From positions 1-64,000 of the forward strand of contig JACHMT010000002.1 of assembly GCA_014208095.1 (NCBI GenBank): a stretch of DNA of 64,000 bases, written 5' to 3'. Source of the stretch: Actinospineispora eucalypti (GTDB taxonomy: Bacteria > Actinomycetota > Actinomycetes > Mycobacteriales > Pseudonocardiaceae). Position 1 is the stretch's first letter; each line of letters starts with the position of its first letter. Positions 51,006 to 59,285 of the stretch are shown here, one piece after another. A program made the position numbers and the translations under genes. A model generated the notes under the pieces. It searched no databases. It saw only the letters and a program-made list of their open reading frames with translations, and was not told where the DNA came from.

Positions 51006-52580
51006 CTAGGGGCGCCGGCGGCGGTCGGGCGGGTTGCGTCGTTCGGGACGTCGGCCTCCTCGGCCGGTGTCGGCGCGGCCGTGTCGGGTTGGCGACGACG
51101 CGGCCGGCGTGGGCCTCGGGTTCGCCGGGCCGCCACTCGGCGCGTCACCGCCAGGCGGTGTGACTTGGCCGCCGGTGGGCTCCCCGCGCAGGACCGAGCG
51201 GTCGGTGCGCCTGTCGCGCTCGCGCTGATCGTGGGTGTCTGCGCGCTCGGCGTCGGTGACCCCGGTCCGGGCGCGTGCCCGTGCGCGGAGCCATTCGGCC
51301 CGGCCCGGGATCGGCTCGGGCAGTGGTGGCGAGTCGAGGGTGAACGGCGGCTGTTCCTGGCCTTCGTGGACGACCCGCGCGACCATCTGGAACCCGCCGC
51401 GCGAGGAGAGGTCGTGCTCGGCCAGGTAGGGGTTGATGTGGTGGGCTTTGCGGGGCGCGTCGCGGGCCGAGAGCAGGAAATAGATCTTGTTGCGGCAGTT
51501 CGCGTCGATGGCCTCGCGTACGGAGGCGTCGAGTTGGGCGTCGTGTTGGTGGGCGATCATCCAGGACACGCGGTAGCCACGGCTCTCGGCCAGGGCGAGG
51601 TCGACCCCGATGGGCAGGTTGAGGGTGTTCTGGGCCTCGTCGACGATCACAGTGGCGTCCGGTCGGTCCTCTGGTGCACGGCGGCTGCGGCGCGTGGTGT
51701 GTCCCCAGCAGCCGGCGAGCAGCAGGCCGGAGATCAGCCGGCTGGCGTCCTCCCCGAGTTCGCCTTTCGGGAGCCGGGCGAGCAGGATGCCGCCGTCGAG
51801 GATCTCGGTGAGAGAGAACGTGGTGACCGGCGAGCCGAGCAGCGCGCGGGCGAACCGGCGCGACAGCACTCCGCGTAGCCGGGAGACCAAGGGGGCGTAC
51901 AGGCTGCCGCGCTGGGCGGCGGTGAGCTCGTCGTAGTCGTCCCAGAACGAGGCGAGCCAGTCGGGCAGTGCCACGGTGGCGAGCAGGTTGGCGCGGAACG
52001 GGGTGTCGGTGAGCATCCGGACCACGTCGGGCAGGGTCGAGTCGGGCCGGTGGGTGAGGGTGAGCGCGGTGCAGCGCATCAGGTCGTCCATCCGGTCGCC
52101 CCAGGAGGAGGCGTAGAGCTGGCGCAGGGTGCCGGTGAGGTGCTCGGCCGCCCACTCGCCACCGCCGCCGGGGATGGCGGGGTCGGGGGCGAGCGGGTTG
52201 AACGCCGGGATCGCGCCGCCTTCGAGAAGGTCGTCCGGGTCGAGCACGACCAGCCGGTCGGCGCAGGAGGGCGGGAGCCGGTCGAGGATGTTGCGCACCA
52301 GGTCGCCCTGGCAGTCGATCAGCACCACGCCTCGACCGGCGAGGGCCTCCGCGATCACGTATTGGGTCATCCACCAGGACTTGCCGACCCCGGTCAGTCC
52401 GAGGACCTCGAGGTGATAGCGGGCGTCGGCGACGTTGAGCCCGATCATCTCGACCGGCCCGCCGAAGTTGGTCAGCCCGAGCGGTTTCGGCCGTGCCCGG
52501 CGCGGATCATCCGGCGGGATCAACAGCAGCGGTCGCCGCGCCGAGGAACCGGTGCCGGGCTGGGGGTGGCGGCTGTTCAT
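51006..52580 (-). CDS. VirD4/TraG-like coupling ATPase
   Basis: 524 residues from ATG 52580, which overlaps the preceding stop. Walker A is GLTGVGKSWW (about 60-69), Walker B ATVIVDEAQNT (about 305-315), with SWMIAHQHDAQLDASV as the sensor region. The C-terminal 100 residues are Arg/Pro-rich and disordered. It has no transmembrane segments of its own; those are in the coupled upstream protein. It would bring DNA to the type IV channel at the inner face of the membrane. Confidence 0.85.
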   Translation of the reverse strand: MNSRHPQPGTGSSARRPLLLIPPDDPRRARPKPLGLTNFGGPVEMIGLNVADARYHLEVLGLTGVGKSWWMTQYVIAEALAGRGVVLIDCQGDLVRNILDRLPPSCADRLVVLDPDDLLEGGAIPAFNPLAPDPAIPGGGGEWAAEHLTGTLRQLYASSWGDRMDDLMRCTALTLTHRPDSTLPDVVRMLTDTPFRANLLATVALPDWLASFWDDYDELTAAQRGSLYAPLVSRLRGVLSRRFARALLGSPVTTFSLTEILDGGILLARLPKGELGEDASRLISGLLLAGCWGHTTRRSRRAPEDRPDATVIVDEAQNTLNLPIGVDLALAESRGYRVSWMIAHQHDAQLDASVREAIDANCRNKIYFLLSARDAPRKAHHINPYLAEHDLSSRGGFQMVARVVHEGQEQPPFTLDSPPLPEPIPGRAEWLRARARARTGVTDAERADTHDQRERDRRTDRSVLRGEPTGGQVTPPGGDAPSGGPANPRPTPAASSPTRHGRADTGRGGRRPERRNPPDRRRRP

Positions 52581-54202
52581 CGCGGCTCGCCTCCGTATCG
52601 GCGGTAGCGCCCCGCGCGGGGCGCGGGGCTGCTGGTGTCGCGGTTCGCCAAGGGTGCGGAGGTGCTGGACGGTCGAGGGGCCGTCGCTCGGATCGGCCGT
52701 CCTGGTCGGGTGGGCTGGTTGAAGCCCGGCTGGGAGCCGGCGCCACGACCAGGGGGTGACGGTGGTGGCGTCGGCCCGCCGTCGGGCCCAGGCCGCCGGT
52801 CGCCAGGGGCCGGGGCGTCGTTGCTGTTGCCGGTGTTGGTTGGGCGGGAGCTGCCGGTTCGCCGTGCCGTGCGTGGGAGCGGAAGGCGCGGGAGCTGGCG
52901 TGCCGGGGCGCGATTGCGCGCGGAGGGTGCGGGCAGCCCGTAGGTGTGTGGTTGGGCGGGCAGATGCCACAAGGCGGCCAGCTCGGCCAGCGTGGCGTTG
53001 AACCCGGCCCCGGGCGCCCGGCACCACAGCCGTTCCGCGTTGCGCGCCGGGCGGGTGTGCAGGGTGGCGTGGGTGGTGACGAGGTCGTAGCCGGCGGCGA
53101 TGTCGCGGGCTAGCCGCAGCCGTGCCCGCCGCGCCCGCGGACCGGGCAGGGCTGGTGAGGTGTTGGTGGGGTGGGTGGTGACGGCCACGCGCAGCGTGGC
53201 GTGCAGGTGCGCACCGGCCGTGCGTTTGGCGTCCGCGGCCTTGCCCATTAAGCCGGTTCGGGTGCCCGTCGCCGTTGCCGGACGGGACGCACCGGCGACC
53301 GTGCCGGTGCTGCCCCGGCGGTTGGTCGAACCGCTCGAGCCGGTGAACAGGTCGAGCAGCTCGCTGACGAGGAACGACAACAGCTCGGCTGTGCCGGCGA
53401 GCAAAAACGTCGTCACGTTGCGGCACAGCTCGGCGGGGTCCACGCGATCCAGGCCGGCGACGAGTCCGGGGAGCGGTCCGCCGGTGGGGGTGATGACGAG
53501 CTGCACGGCGGCTTGTTGGCCTGGTTGGCGGTCGGCGAGTGCGTCGAGTACCGCGCGCAACGGTTCATCACCGGGCTGATCGCGACTGGCGTGGGAGGGA
53601 CGATGGGCGGGATCGATCAGCGGTGCCCACCGACCCCCGGCGGGGCGCAGCTGCAGCACGCTCGGCGGGGCGTACCAGACTGGCGGGGTGGTGTGCCGGA
53701 TCTGGGCGCCGGGCAGCACGCGCCGGATCGCCGCGGCCATGTGCTCGGCGCGCAGCGGCGGCGCGACCCACACGCCCGCCCGCACCCCGGCGGGATCGGC
53801 GTGGAACTCGGCGGCCAACGCCGGAGCGGGTTTCCACGGCCGGCGGGGAGCCCGGTCGAGGAACCCGGCGAGGACCCGCCACAACGCCACCGCCGCATCG
53901 GCGGGGTAGGTCGCGGGTGGGGTGATCTCCAGCCACTCCGCGCGCCCCGCGACGGCGTAGCGGGTGCGCCAGAACAGCACCGACACCACCATCGCGGCGA
54001 CCAGCACCGCGACAGCGGTGACCACGATCGGCCACGAGCTGGCCCACCAGGAAGTCACACCCGCCATCGCGTCGGGGGCGACCGAGACGAACGCGCCCTG
54101 TCTCCCGTCGAGACCATCCGGCGAGGAGCCCAGCGGCGGCCCGATCATCCACTGCGCCAAGCCCAGTGCGGGTCGGTGGCCCGACTCGAGAATGCGCGTC
54201 AT
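52577..54202 (-). CDS. Transfer-associated membrane protein partner of the coupling ATPase
   Basis: 541 residues from ATG 54202, with GGAAGGAA ten bases upstream. One strong membrane segment (WPIVVTAVAVLVAAMVVSVLFW) lies near residue 65. A region with APPLRAEHMAAAIRRVLPGA follows, a second hydrophobic stretch (LLAGTAELLSFLVSELLDLF) lies near residue 255, and a long Pro/Ser/Arg-rich tail ends the protein. The 4-bp overlap with the ATPase suggests that the two form one coupling complex. The family name is uncertain. Confidence 0.65.
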   Translation of the reverse strand: MTRILESGHRPALGLAQWMIGPPLGSSPDGLDGRQGAFVSVAPDAMAGVTSWWASSWPIVVTAVAVLVAAMVVSVLFWRTRYAVAGRAEWLEITPPATYPADAAVALWRVLAGFLDRAPRRPWKPAPALAAEFHADPAGVRAGVWVAPPLRAEHMAAAIRRVLPGAQIRHTTPPVWYAPPSVLQLRPAGGRWAPLIDPAHRPSHASRDQPGDEPLRAVLDALADRQPGQQAAVQLVITPTGGPLPGLVAGLDRVDPAELCRNVTTFLLAGTAELLSFLVSELLDLFTGSSGSTNRRGSTGTVAGASRPATATGTRTGLMGKAADAKRTAGAHLHATLRVAVTTHPTNTSPALPGPRARRARLRLARDIAAGYDLVTTHATLHTRPARNAERLWCRAPGAGFNATLAELAALWHLPAQPHTYGLPAPSARNRAPARQLPRLPLPRTARRTGSSRPTNTGNSNDAPAPGDRRPGPDGGPTPPPSPPGRGAGSQPGFNQPTRPGRPIRATAPRPSSTSAPLANRDTSSPAPRAGRYRRYGGEPR

Positions 54203-54658
54203 CTTCTTCAATTCCTTCCCGCCAGCGATCGGTCTCCGCGTCGCCTGCCGGGCTCCGTGTGGTGTTCGTCCTCACCGGCGCCGGCGATGTGCCGCGGTTG
54301 CGCATTCAGGTGTAGCTGGCGGATTCATACATTCTTATTGAGCAAATAATTCGGCCGTGTAATACAGCGCCCTTCGACGCGTGCCGAAGCCTGCTCGACA
54401 CATGTGTCTACGTGGCCCTATGCCACGACATGTCGATCAGTCGGACGGCAGATGCACGAGGCGAGCAAGGAATCTCCGTGAGTTGCTGCGGCTGTTCGCG
54501 ACAGTCAGGGACTCGGTTTGTATTAGATGTGCATTAATACTGTATTACTCGACCAGTCCGCTGGGTGAGCGTGTATTAATTGTGGATTCTTTTCGTATTG
54601 CCGGATGTGGCTAGCTGTTTGGTGTCCGCTCTTTTCACCGAGCACGGGAGAGCTTGTG
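54203..54658. other. Divergent intergenic region with inverted repeats and GTATTA elements
   Basis: 455 bp between the two transfer operons. CTTCG-N8-CGAAG lies at 54372-54389. A larger nested inverted repeat has TCGACA/TGTCGA at 54395-54436 with GTGGC-N5-GCCAC inside (54412-54426). GTATTA or its inverse TAATAC occurs at 54360, 54520, 54535, 54542 and 54573. The region is AT-rich for this DNA. It probably contains both operon promoters and is a candidate origin of transfer. Confidence 0.5.
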
Positions 54659-55234
54659 ATGGCCAAATTTGAACAACCGTGCCGCGGCGCTCACCGTTTG
54701 GTAGCGGCCGGCTCGGGTCGGGGCTTGCCTCGGCCGGTGGGGGTGTTCGAAACCCTGGAGGTGGCATTCGGGTACGTGGTGACCGGGCCGGCGCCGCTGG
54801 CGGTGAAGGGCCACCTGTTCCCGGATCTGCCCCACCGGGACATCCCTCTGCACCAGCTGCGGGTGCGGCTGCTGTCTCCGCTGGTGAGCAACTCGACCCG
54901 GGCCGCGGTGTGGTCGTACCTGGTCCGCCAAGCACGCACACGCGGCGCCCGGCAGTCCTCGTGGACGGTGGGGGCGGCGGGGATGGCGCTGCCGGAGCTA
55001 CTGCGGATCGTGGGCGCGCTCGCGCGCACGTACGCCGGCGAATTGGAGGACCTCGAAGCCGCTGCGCTAGGCGCGTTCTTGGGTGAGCTGCGCCGCGTCG
55101 ATCTGGACGACACCCGGGATCCCCGGCTGCGCTGGCGGCTGCTCACCGCCGCCTACCGCGCCTCCCGCACGCTGCGCGACACCACCCATAACACCGCCCC
55201 GGACACGGCGCGGGATGGAGGGCCGCGGCGATGA
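54659..55234 (+). CDS. Transfer-region hypothetical protein
   Basis: 191 residues from ATG 54659; GTG 54656 is also possible after GGGAG. No membrane segment. Features seen: GVFETLEVAFGYVVTGPAPLAV, LLSPLVSNSTRAAVWSYLVRQ and LRWRLLTAAYRASRTLRDT. I do not recognise the family. It is the first gene of the plus-strand transfer operon and overlaps the next by ATGA. Confidence 0.65.
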   Translation: MAKFEQPCRGAHRLVAAGSGRGLPRPVGVFETLEVAFGYVVTGPAPLAVKGHLFPDLPHRDIPLHQLRVRLLSPLVSNSTRAAVWSYLVRQARTRGARQSSWTVGAAGMALPELLRIVGALARTYAGELEDLEAAALGAFLGELRRVDLDDTRDPRLRWRLLTAAYRASRTLRDTTHNTAPDTARDGGPRR

Positions 55235-55992
55235 ACCCGGAGAACCGGCGCCAGCCTCTCCACCAGCGGCCAACCCCCGCAGGGTCGCCACCCGTTCGTC
55301 CAGCTGCCACCACCCAAACAGACGCACCGGCCGGCGACACCGGCACCGACTCGATGGCCACCCAGAACAGCCCGGACACCGTGGCCGTGGCCACGGCGGC
55401 CACTGGACCCGTGGCCACAACCTCGGTCGGCAGCCCGTCCGCGGCCACCGCGGGGACCCGGTCGGTGGCCAGCGGACATGCGGACCAACCCAGCTCCGGG
55501 ATGGTCAGCGGATGCGTGGCGCGCGCACCGTCAGCGGCCAGGATGCTGCGTCGGTCACCGGGTTGGGTGATGCGGGCGCTGGCGCGCGGGTGGCGTGCGA
55601 GCGCACGAGCGGCACGGCGTCTGTGTATCAGTGGCCCGCTGTTGGTTGCGTTGGCGGCCATCTACGTCGTAGTCCATGACGGGCTCGCACGCGGCTGGGC
55701 GGTTGCACCGATTGCGCAGATCCTGCCGACCCAAGGAGGGCAACAGGTCCCCATTGCACAGAATCTCGACCAGGTACTGACCGGCCTGCGGAACATGCTA
55801 ATGCTCTACCTCGTCCCGGTCACGATCGTGATTTTGACCGCGGCCTGGATGCGTTACGGGGCGGCGCGGAAAGCGGAGAACGCCGAACAGGCAAAGGAAG
55901 CGGTCAGCAAAGCCCTCATTGGCTTCTGCGGCGCGGCACTGTCCCCAGTCATTGTGCAAGTACTGCTGATCATCGTGCGGGGCGGATCATGA
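55231..55992 (+). CDS. VirB2/TrbC-like membrane protein with long Thr/Ala-rich N-terminus
   Basis: 253 residues. The first 110 are Ala/Thr/Val-rich and low complexity. The last 120 hold hydrophobic segments at ISGPLLVALAAIYVVVHD, NMLMLYLVPVTIVILTAAWM and FCGAALSPVIVQVLLIIV, with a charged loop RYGAARKAENAEQAKEAV. The final pair with loop looks like the VirB2-type pilin or scaffold seen ahead of VirB6 in such operons. Overlaps flank it on both sides. Confidence 0.55.
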   Translation: MNPENRRQPLHQRPTPAGSPPVRPAATTQTDAPAGDTGTDSMATQNSPDTVAVATAATGPVATTSVGSPSAATAGTRSVASGHADQPSSGMVSGCVARAPSAARMLRRSPGWVMRALARGWRASARAARRLCISGPLLVALAAIYVVVHDGLARGWAVAPIAQILPTQGGQQVPIAQNLDQVLTGLRNMLMLYLVPVTIVILTAAWMRYGAARKAENAEQAKEAVSKALIGFCGAALSPVIVQVLLIIVRGGS

Positions 55993-58109
55993 GAACGCCC
56001 ACAGCGCCCGATCGGATCAATCGCAATTTCCTTGAAATCCTCGCCTCGTGGGCGCGGAGCTCTCGATGGCCGACCGGTCGGCACGCGCCGCATGCCTTTC
56101 GTCGGTTAATCCGCGTCCTTTCGTCGGCGCCATGCGGCCTCATTCGGTGGCTGACGGTCACCGGTTTCGCTGTGGTGGCCATCGGGTCAATCGGCGGCCA
56201 CGCGATGGCGACGATACCCACGTCGGCTGCATCCGGTCCGGACGAGGCCGCCATGACGGTCACCGCCTCGCACGCGACCGCAACGCCAGAAATGGCCACA
56301 CGCCCGGCGGCCACGGCGGCGATGCCCGACCAGCTGGCCATGTCCACTCGCGTGGCCGACCCGGGCGCCGGTCGAGCCGGTGGCCACACGACGCAGGTCA
56401 TGGCCACGACGGCCATCGTGGCCACGGATGGGCTGGCGATGGCCAACCACGCGCCTGTCTCACCCATTCGGCCCATCGAGACCGCAGGTGTCCTAGCGCC
56501 GACGGTCCCGGGTCAGGGGCCGGCGCCGCCACCCTCGGCGCCCACACCGCCCGCACCATCAGCCACCCCGCCGGTGCAGGCGCCGCCACCCAGTTCGCCA
56601 CCGCCAGGCACAGCGCCGGCAGGCCCGGAGGAACCGGGCTGGATCTCGCAAGCGGTGTCGGGGGCGTTGGAGTGGGTGCTGCGCAACACCGTGATGGACG
56701 GGCTCAACCCGTTGCTGGCATTGATGGGGCGCACGGTGTTGAGCACGCCGACACCGGACTCGCTGCCGCACCTGGTCGAGCTGTGGGAAAGCACCCGCAC
56801 GATCGCGGTGTCGGCATACGTGCTGCTGGTCATGGTGTCCGCGCTGGTCGTGATGGCCTACCACACCCTGCAAACCCACCACAGCCTGCGCGACGCGATC
56901 CCGCGCGTGCTGATCGGATTCCTGGCCTCCAACTTCTCGCTGCTGATCGTGTCCACCGCCATCGAGACCTCCAACGCGCTGGCCGCCGGGGTTCTCGGTG
57001 ACGGCGTCAACCCCACCCAAGCCGCCACCGCGATGCGGGAGATAGTGATGGGGTCGGGACTGATGACCGGCGGAGTCGACTCCGGTGGGCTGTGGCTGGT
57101 GATCGTGGTCGCCTGCCTCCTCATCATGATCATCTTTCTGCTGGTGGGCTACGGGGTGCGGGTCGCGCTGCTGGCCAACCTGATGGTCGCCGCGCCGCTG
57201 GTTCTGGCCACCTACGCCCTGCCCGCCCCGCTGGACCGGCTCGCCGCGTGGTGGTGGCGCGCCTTCGGAGCTTTGCTGGGCGCGCAGCTGGCGCAGAGCC
57301 TCGCGTTCGCGGTCGCGCTGCGGGTGTTCTTCACCCCCGGCGCGTTCCGGTTCGACGACGGCCTCACCCAACCGCTGATGAGCCTGTTCTTGGCCATCGG
57401 GGTGGTGGTCGTGATCGTCGCGGTGCCGTTCTGGACGTTGAGCGCCGCGAAGCTCGGCCAGGGCGGCTCGATGCTCGGCCGGCTGGTCAAGACCTACCTG
57501 GTGATGAAGACCTTCGGTCTGGTCAAAGGCCGCGTCATGGGCAAGCCGGGCGCAGGTCCCCGTCGACCCACCACGAACACGCGTGGCCCGCGCCGCTCCG
57601 GCGCCAAGCCCAGCACCCGACATCGAGTACCAGGGGCCGCTGGAGGCGTGCCTGCCAGCAATGCTCATCGGAAGCCGAATCCGCCCGGGAGCGGTGCTAG
57701 GAGCCGGGTGGGCCGCGCGTTCAGTCGGTTGCGCCGCAACCGGGATGTGCAGGCGGGGCGCGGCCGGGCCGGTGTCGCCCATGCCGGCCAGTGGGCACGG
57801 ATGGACCCCGCTCGCACCGCCACCACTGCCCGGCCTGGCCGATCCGGCGGGTCGGCTCGCATGCCGATCGGTGCCCGGCCCGCGCAACCAGCCCTCCGCA
57901 CACCGAAAACCACCAAGCAACCCGCCCGGTCGACGCCTTACCGCGCGTCGGACTCGGCCAGCGGCGGCTCCCGCAACCTGGCCCAGCCGCTCGCCGGGAC
58001 GCCTCGCCGCCATGCACCGGCGCCGGCGGGGCTCGCGGCTCGTCGTGCCACCGGTCAGCCGACACAACGCGTGCGCCGACGCACCACTGGTGATCAGCGG
58101 CGCCCGTGA
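55989..58109 (+). CDS. VirB6/TrbL-like conjugation membrane protein
   Basis: 706 residues. An N-terminal hydrophobic segment is followed by about 120 Ala/Thr/Met residues and a Pro-rich linker. Then come about six membrane segments (AYVLLVMVSALVVMAYH, LIGFLASNFSLLIVST, LVIVVACLLIMIIFLLVGYG, NLMVAAPLVLATYAL, LFLAIGVVVVIVAVPFW). The C-terminal 170 residues are Arg/Pro/Ala-rich, probably cytosolic and disordered. It would form the inner-membrane channel of the type IV system. Confidence 0.75.
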   Translation: MRTPTAPDRINRNFLEILASWARSSRWPTGRHAPHAFRRLIRVLSSAPCGLIRWLTVTGFAVVAIGSIGGHAMATIPTSAASGPDEAAMTVTASHATATPEMATRPAATAAMPDQLAMSTRVADPGAGRAGGHTTQVMATTAIVATDGLAMANHAPVSPIRPIETAGVLAPTVPGQGPAPPPSAPTPPAPSATPPVQAPPPSSPPPGTAPAGPEEPGWISQAVSGALEWVLRNTVMDGLNPLLALMGRTVLSTPTPDSLPHLVELWESTRTIAVSAYVLLVMVSALVVMAYHTLQTHHSLRDAIPRVLIGFLASNFSLLIVSTAIETSNALAAGVLGDGVNPTQAATAMREIVMGSGLMTGGVDSGGLWLVIVVACLLIMIIFLLVGYGVRVALLANLMVAAPLVLATYALPAPLDRLAAWWWRAFGALLGAQLAQSLAFAVALRVFFTPGAFRFDDGLTQPLMSLFLAIGVVVVIVAVPFWTLSAAKLGQGGSMLGRLVKTYLVMKTFGLVKGRVMGKPGAGPRRPTTNTRGPRRSGAKPSTRHRVPGAAGGVPASNAHRKPNPPGSGARSRVGRAFSRLRRNRDVQAGRGRAGVAHAGQWARMDPARTATTARPGRSGGSARMPIGARPAQPALRTPKTTKQPARSTPYRASDSASGGSRNLAQPLAGTPRRHAPAPAGLAARRATGQPTQRVRRRTTGDQRRP

Positions 58110-58160
58110 CCCTGCCTCGTCTGCCTAGTTCTGTGATCGCCAATTCGAGGGGATACGTCC

Positions 58161-59285
58161 GTGAGCAGCGTGCCCATTCCCGCCGACATCGACATCGAGG
58201 ACAAAATCGTCGGGGAACTGACCGGCCGGCAGGTCCTCATCCTCACCGCTGGCGCCGTGCTGCTGTACGGGGCGTGGGCCGCTTGCCGCGCGGTACTGCC
58301 CTTCGCCGTGTTCGTCTACCTCGCGGCCCCGATCGCCGGCGCCACCCTGGCCCTGGCCCTGGGCCGCCGTGACGGCCTCACCCTGGATCGCTGGCTGTGG
58401 GCAGCGGCCCGGCACTTCGTGACCACCCGGCCCCTCCCAGCCGAGGAACACATCGAGCCGGCCGGCGGGTGGGGTGTGGTCCGCCGTCCGAGCGCACCGG
58501 TGCTCCTGCCCGATCGCGGTGTCGGTGAGACCGGCGGGATCGGGGTGGTGGACCTCGGGCGACACGGGCTCGCCGTGCTCGCCGCGGTGTCCACACTCAA
58601 CTTCCACCTACGCGCACCGGCCGAACAACAAGCTCTGGTCGCCGCCTTTGCCGGCTACCTGCACTCACTCACCGACCCGATTCAACTCCTCATACGGGCA
58701 CTCCCGCTCGACCTGTCCACCCACGTCAACACCCTCGACCACACAGCCCCAGTACTCGGACACCCGGCGCTGAGCGCGGCGGCGGCCGAGCACGCCGACT
58801 ACCTCGCCGAGCTCGCCCACCAGGAGTACCTGCGACGTCAGGTCATCCTGGTCCTGCGCGAACCACTCCGAGTCAGCCCCACCACCCGCAACCCCCAGCT
58901 GCTCGCCGACGGTGACCGGGTCTCCCTGACCCGTCTGGCCCGGCGCCTGACCGAAGCGATCGACTTGCTCGCCCCGGCAGGCCTGGCGGTCACCGCGCTG
59001 AACGCCACCCAAGCCACCGCCGTCCTCGACCACGCCTACCGCCCCAACCCACCCGACGCCCTCCCACCGGATGACGACGACCTGCTCGACGAAGATCTCG
59101 ACGAACCACTAGGTCCTGAAGACTCAGGCGGACCACCGGCCGACCACATCCCTGCAGCTCAGGAACTGCCGGCCGAGCTCCCACCCGACCGCGCTAGCCA
59201 CGGCGGCGGTGAGGACTGCGACGCCAACGGTGCCGCGCGTGCTGAGCGGGCCTGGTACCCGCCGGCGGATCGGTGGCGGTCATGA
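58161..59285 (+). CDS. PrgI-family protein (VirB3-like)
   Basis: 374 residues from GTG 58161. VPIPADIDIEDKIVGELTGRQ is the PrgI family start, followed by two membrane segments within the first 75 residues. The remaining 290 are soluble and include LNFHLRAPAEQQALVAAFAGY. In Gram-positive conjugation operons PrgI lies just before VirB4, as here (4-bp overlap). The long soluble extension is larger than in typical PrgI. Confidence 0.82.
   Translation: MSSVPIPADIDIEDKIVGELTGRQVLILTAGAVLLYGAWAACRAVLPFAVFVYLAAPIAGATLALALGRRDGLTLDRWLWAAARHFVTTRPLPAEEHIEPAGGWGVVRRPSAPVLLPDRGVGETGGIGVVDLGRHGLAVLAAVSTLNFHLRAPAEQQALVAAFAGYLHSLTDPIQLLIRALPLDLSTHVNTLDHTAPVLGHPALSAAAAEHADYLAELAHQEYLRRQVILVLREPLRVSPTTRNPQLLADGDRVSLTRLARRLTEAIDLLAPAGLAVTALNATQATAVLDHAYRPNPPDALPPDDDDLLDEDLDEPLGPEDSGGPPADHIPAAQELPAELPPDRASHGGGEDCDANGAARAERAWYPPADRWRS

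Noticed and set aside
56559..58067. Open frame of 502 codons on the minus strand
   Set aside because: Antisense to the VirB6-like gene and His/Gln/Arg-rich, as expected of a GC-rich shadow frame.
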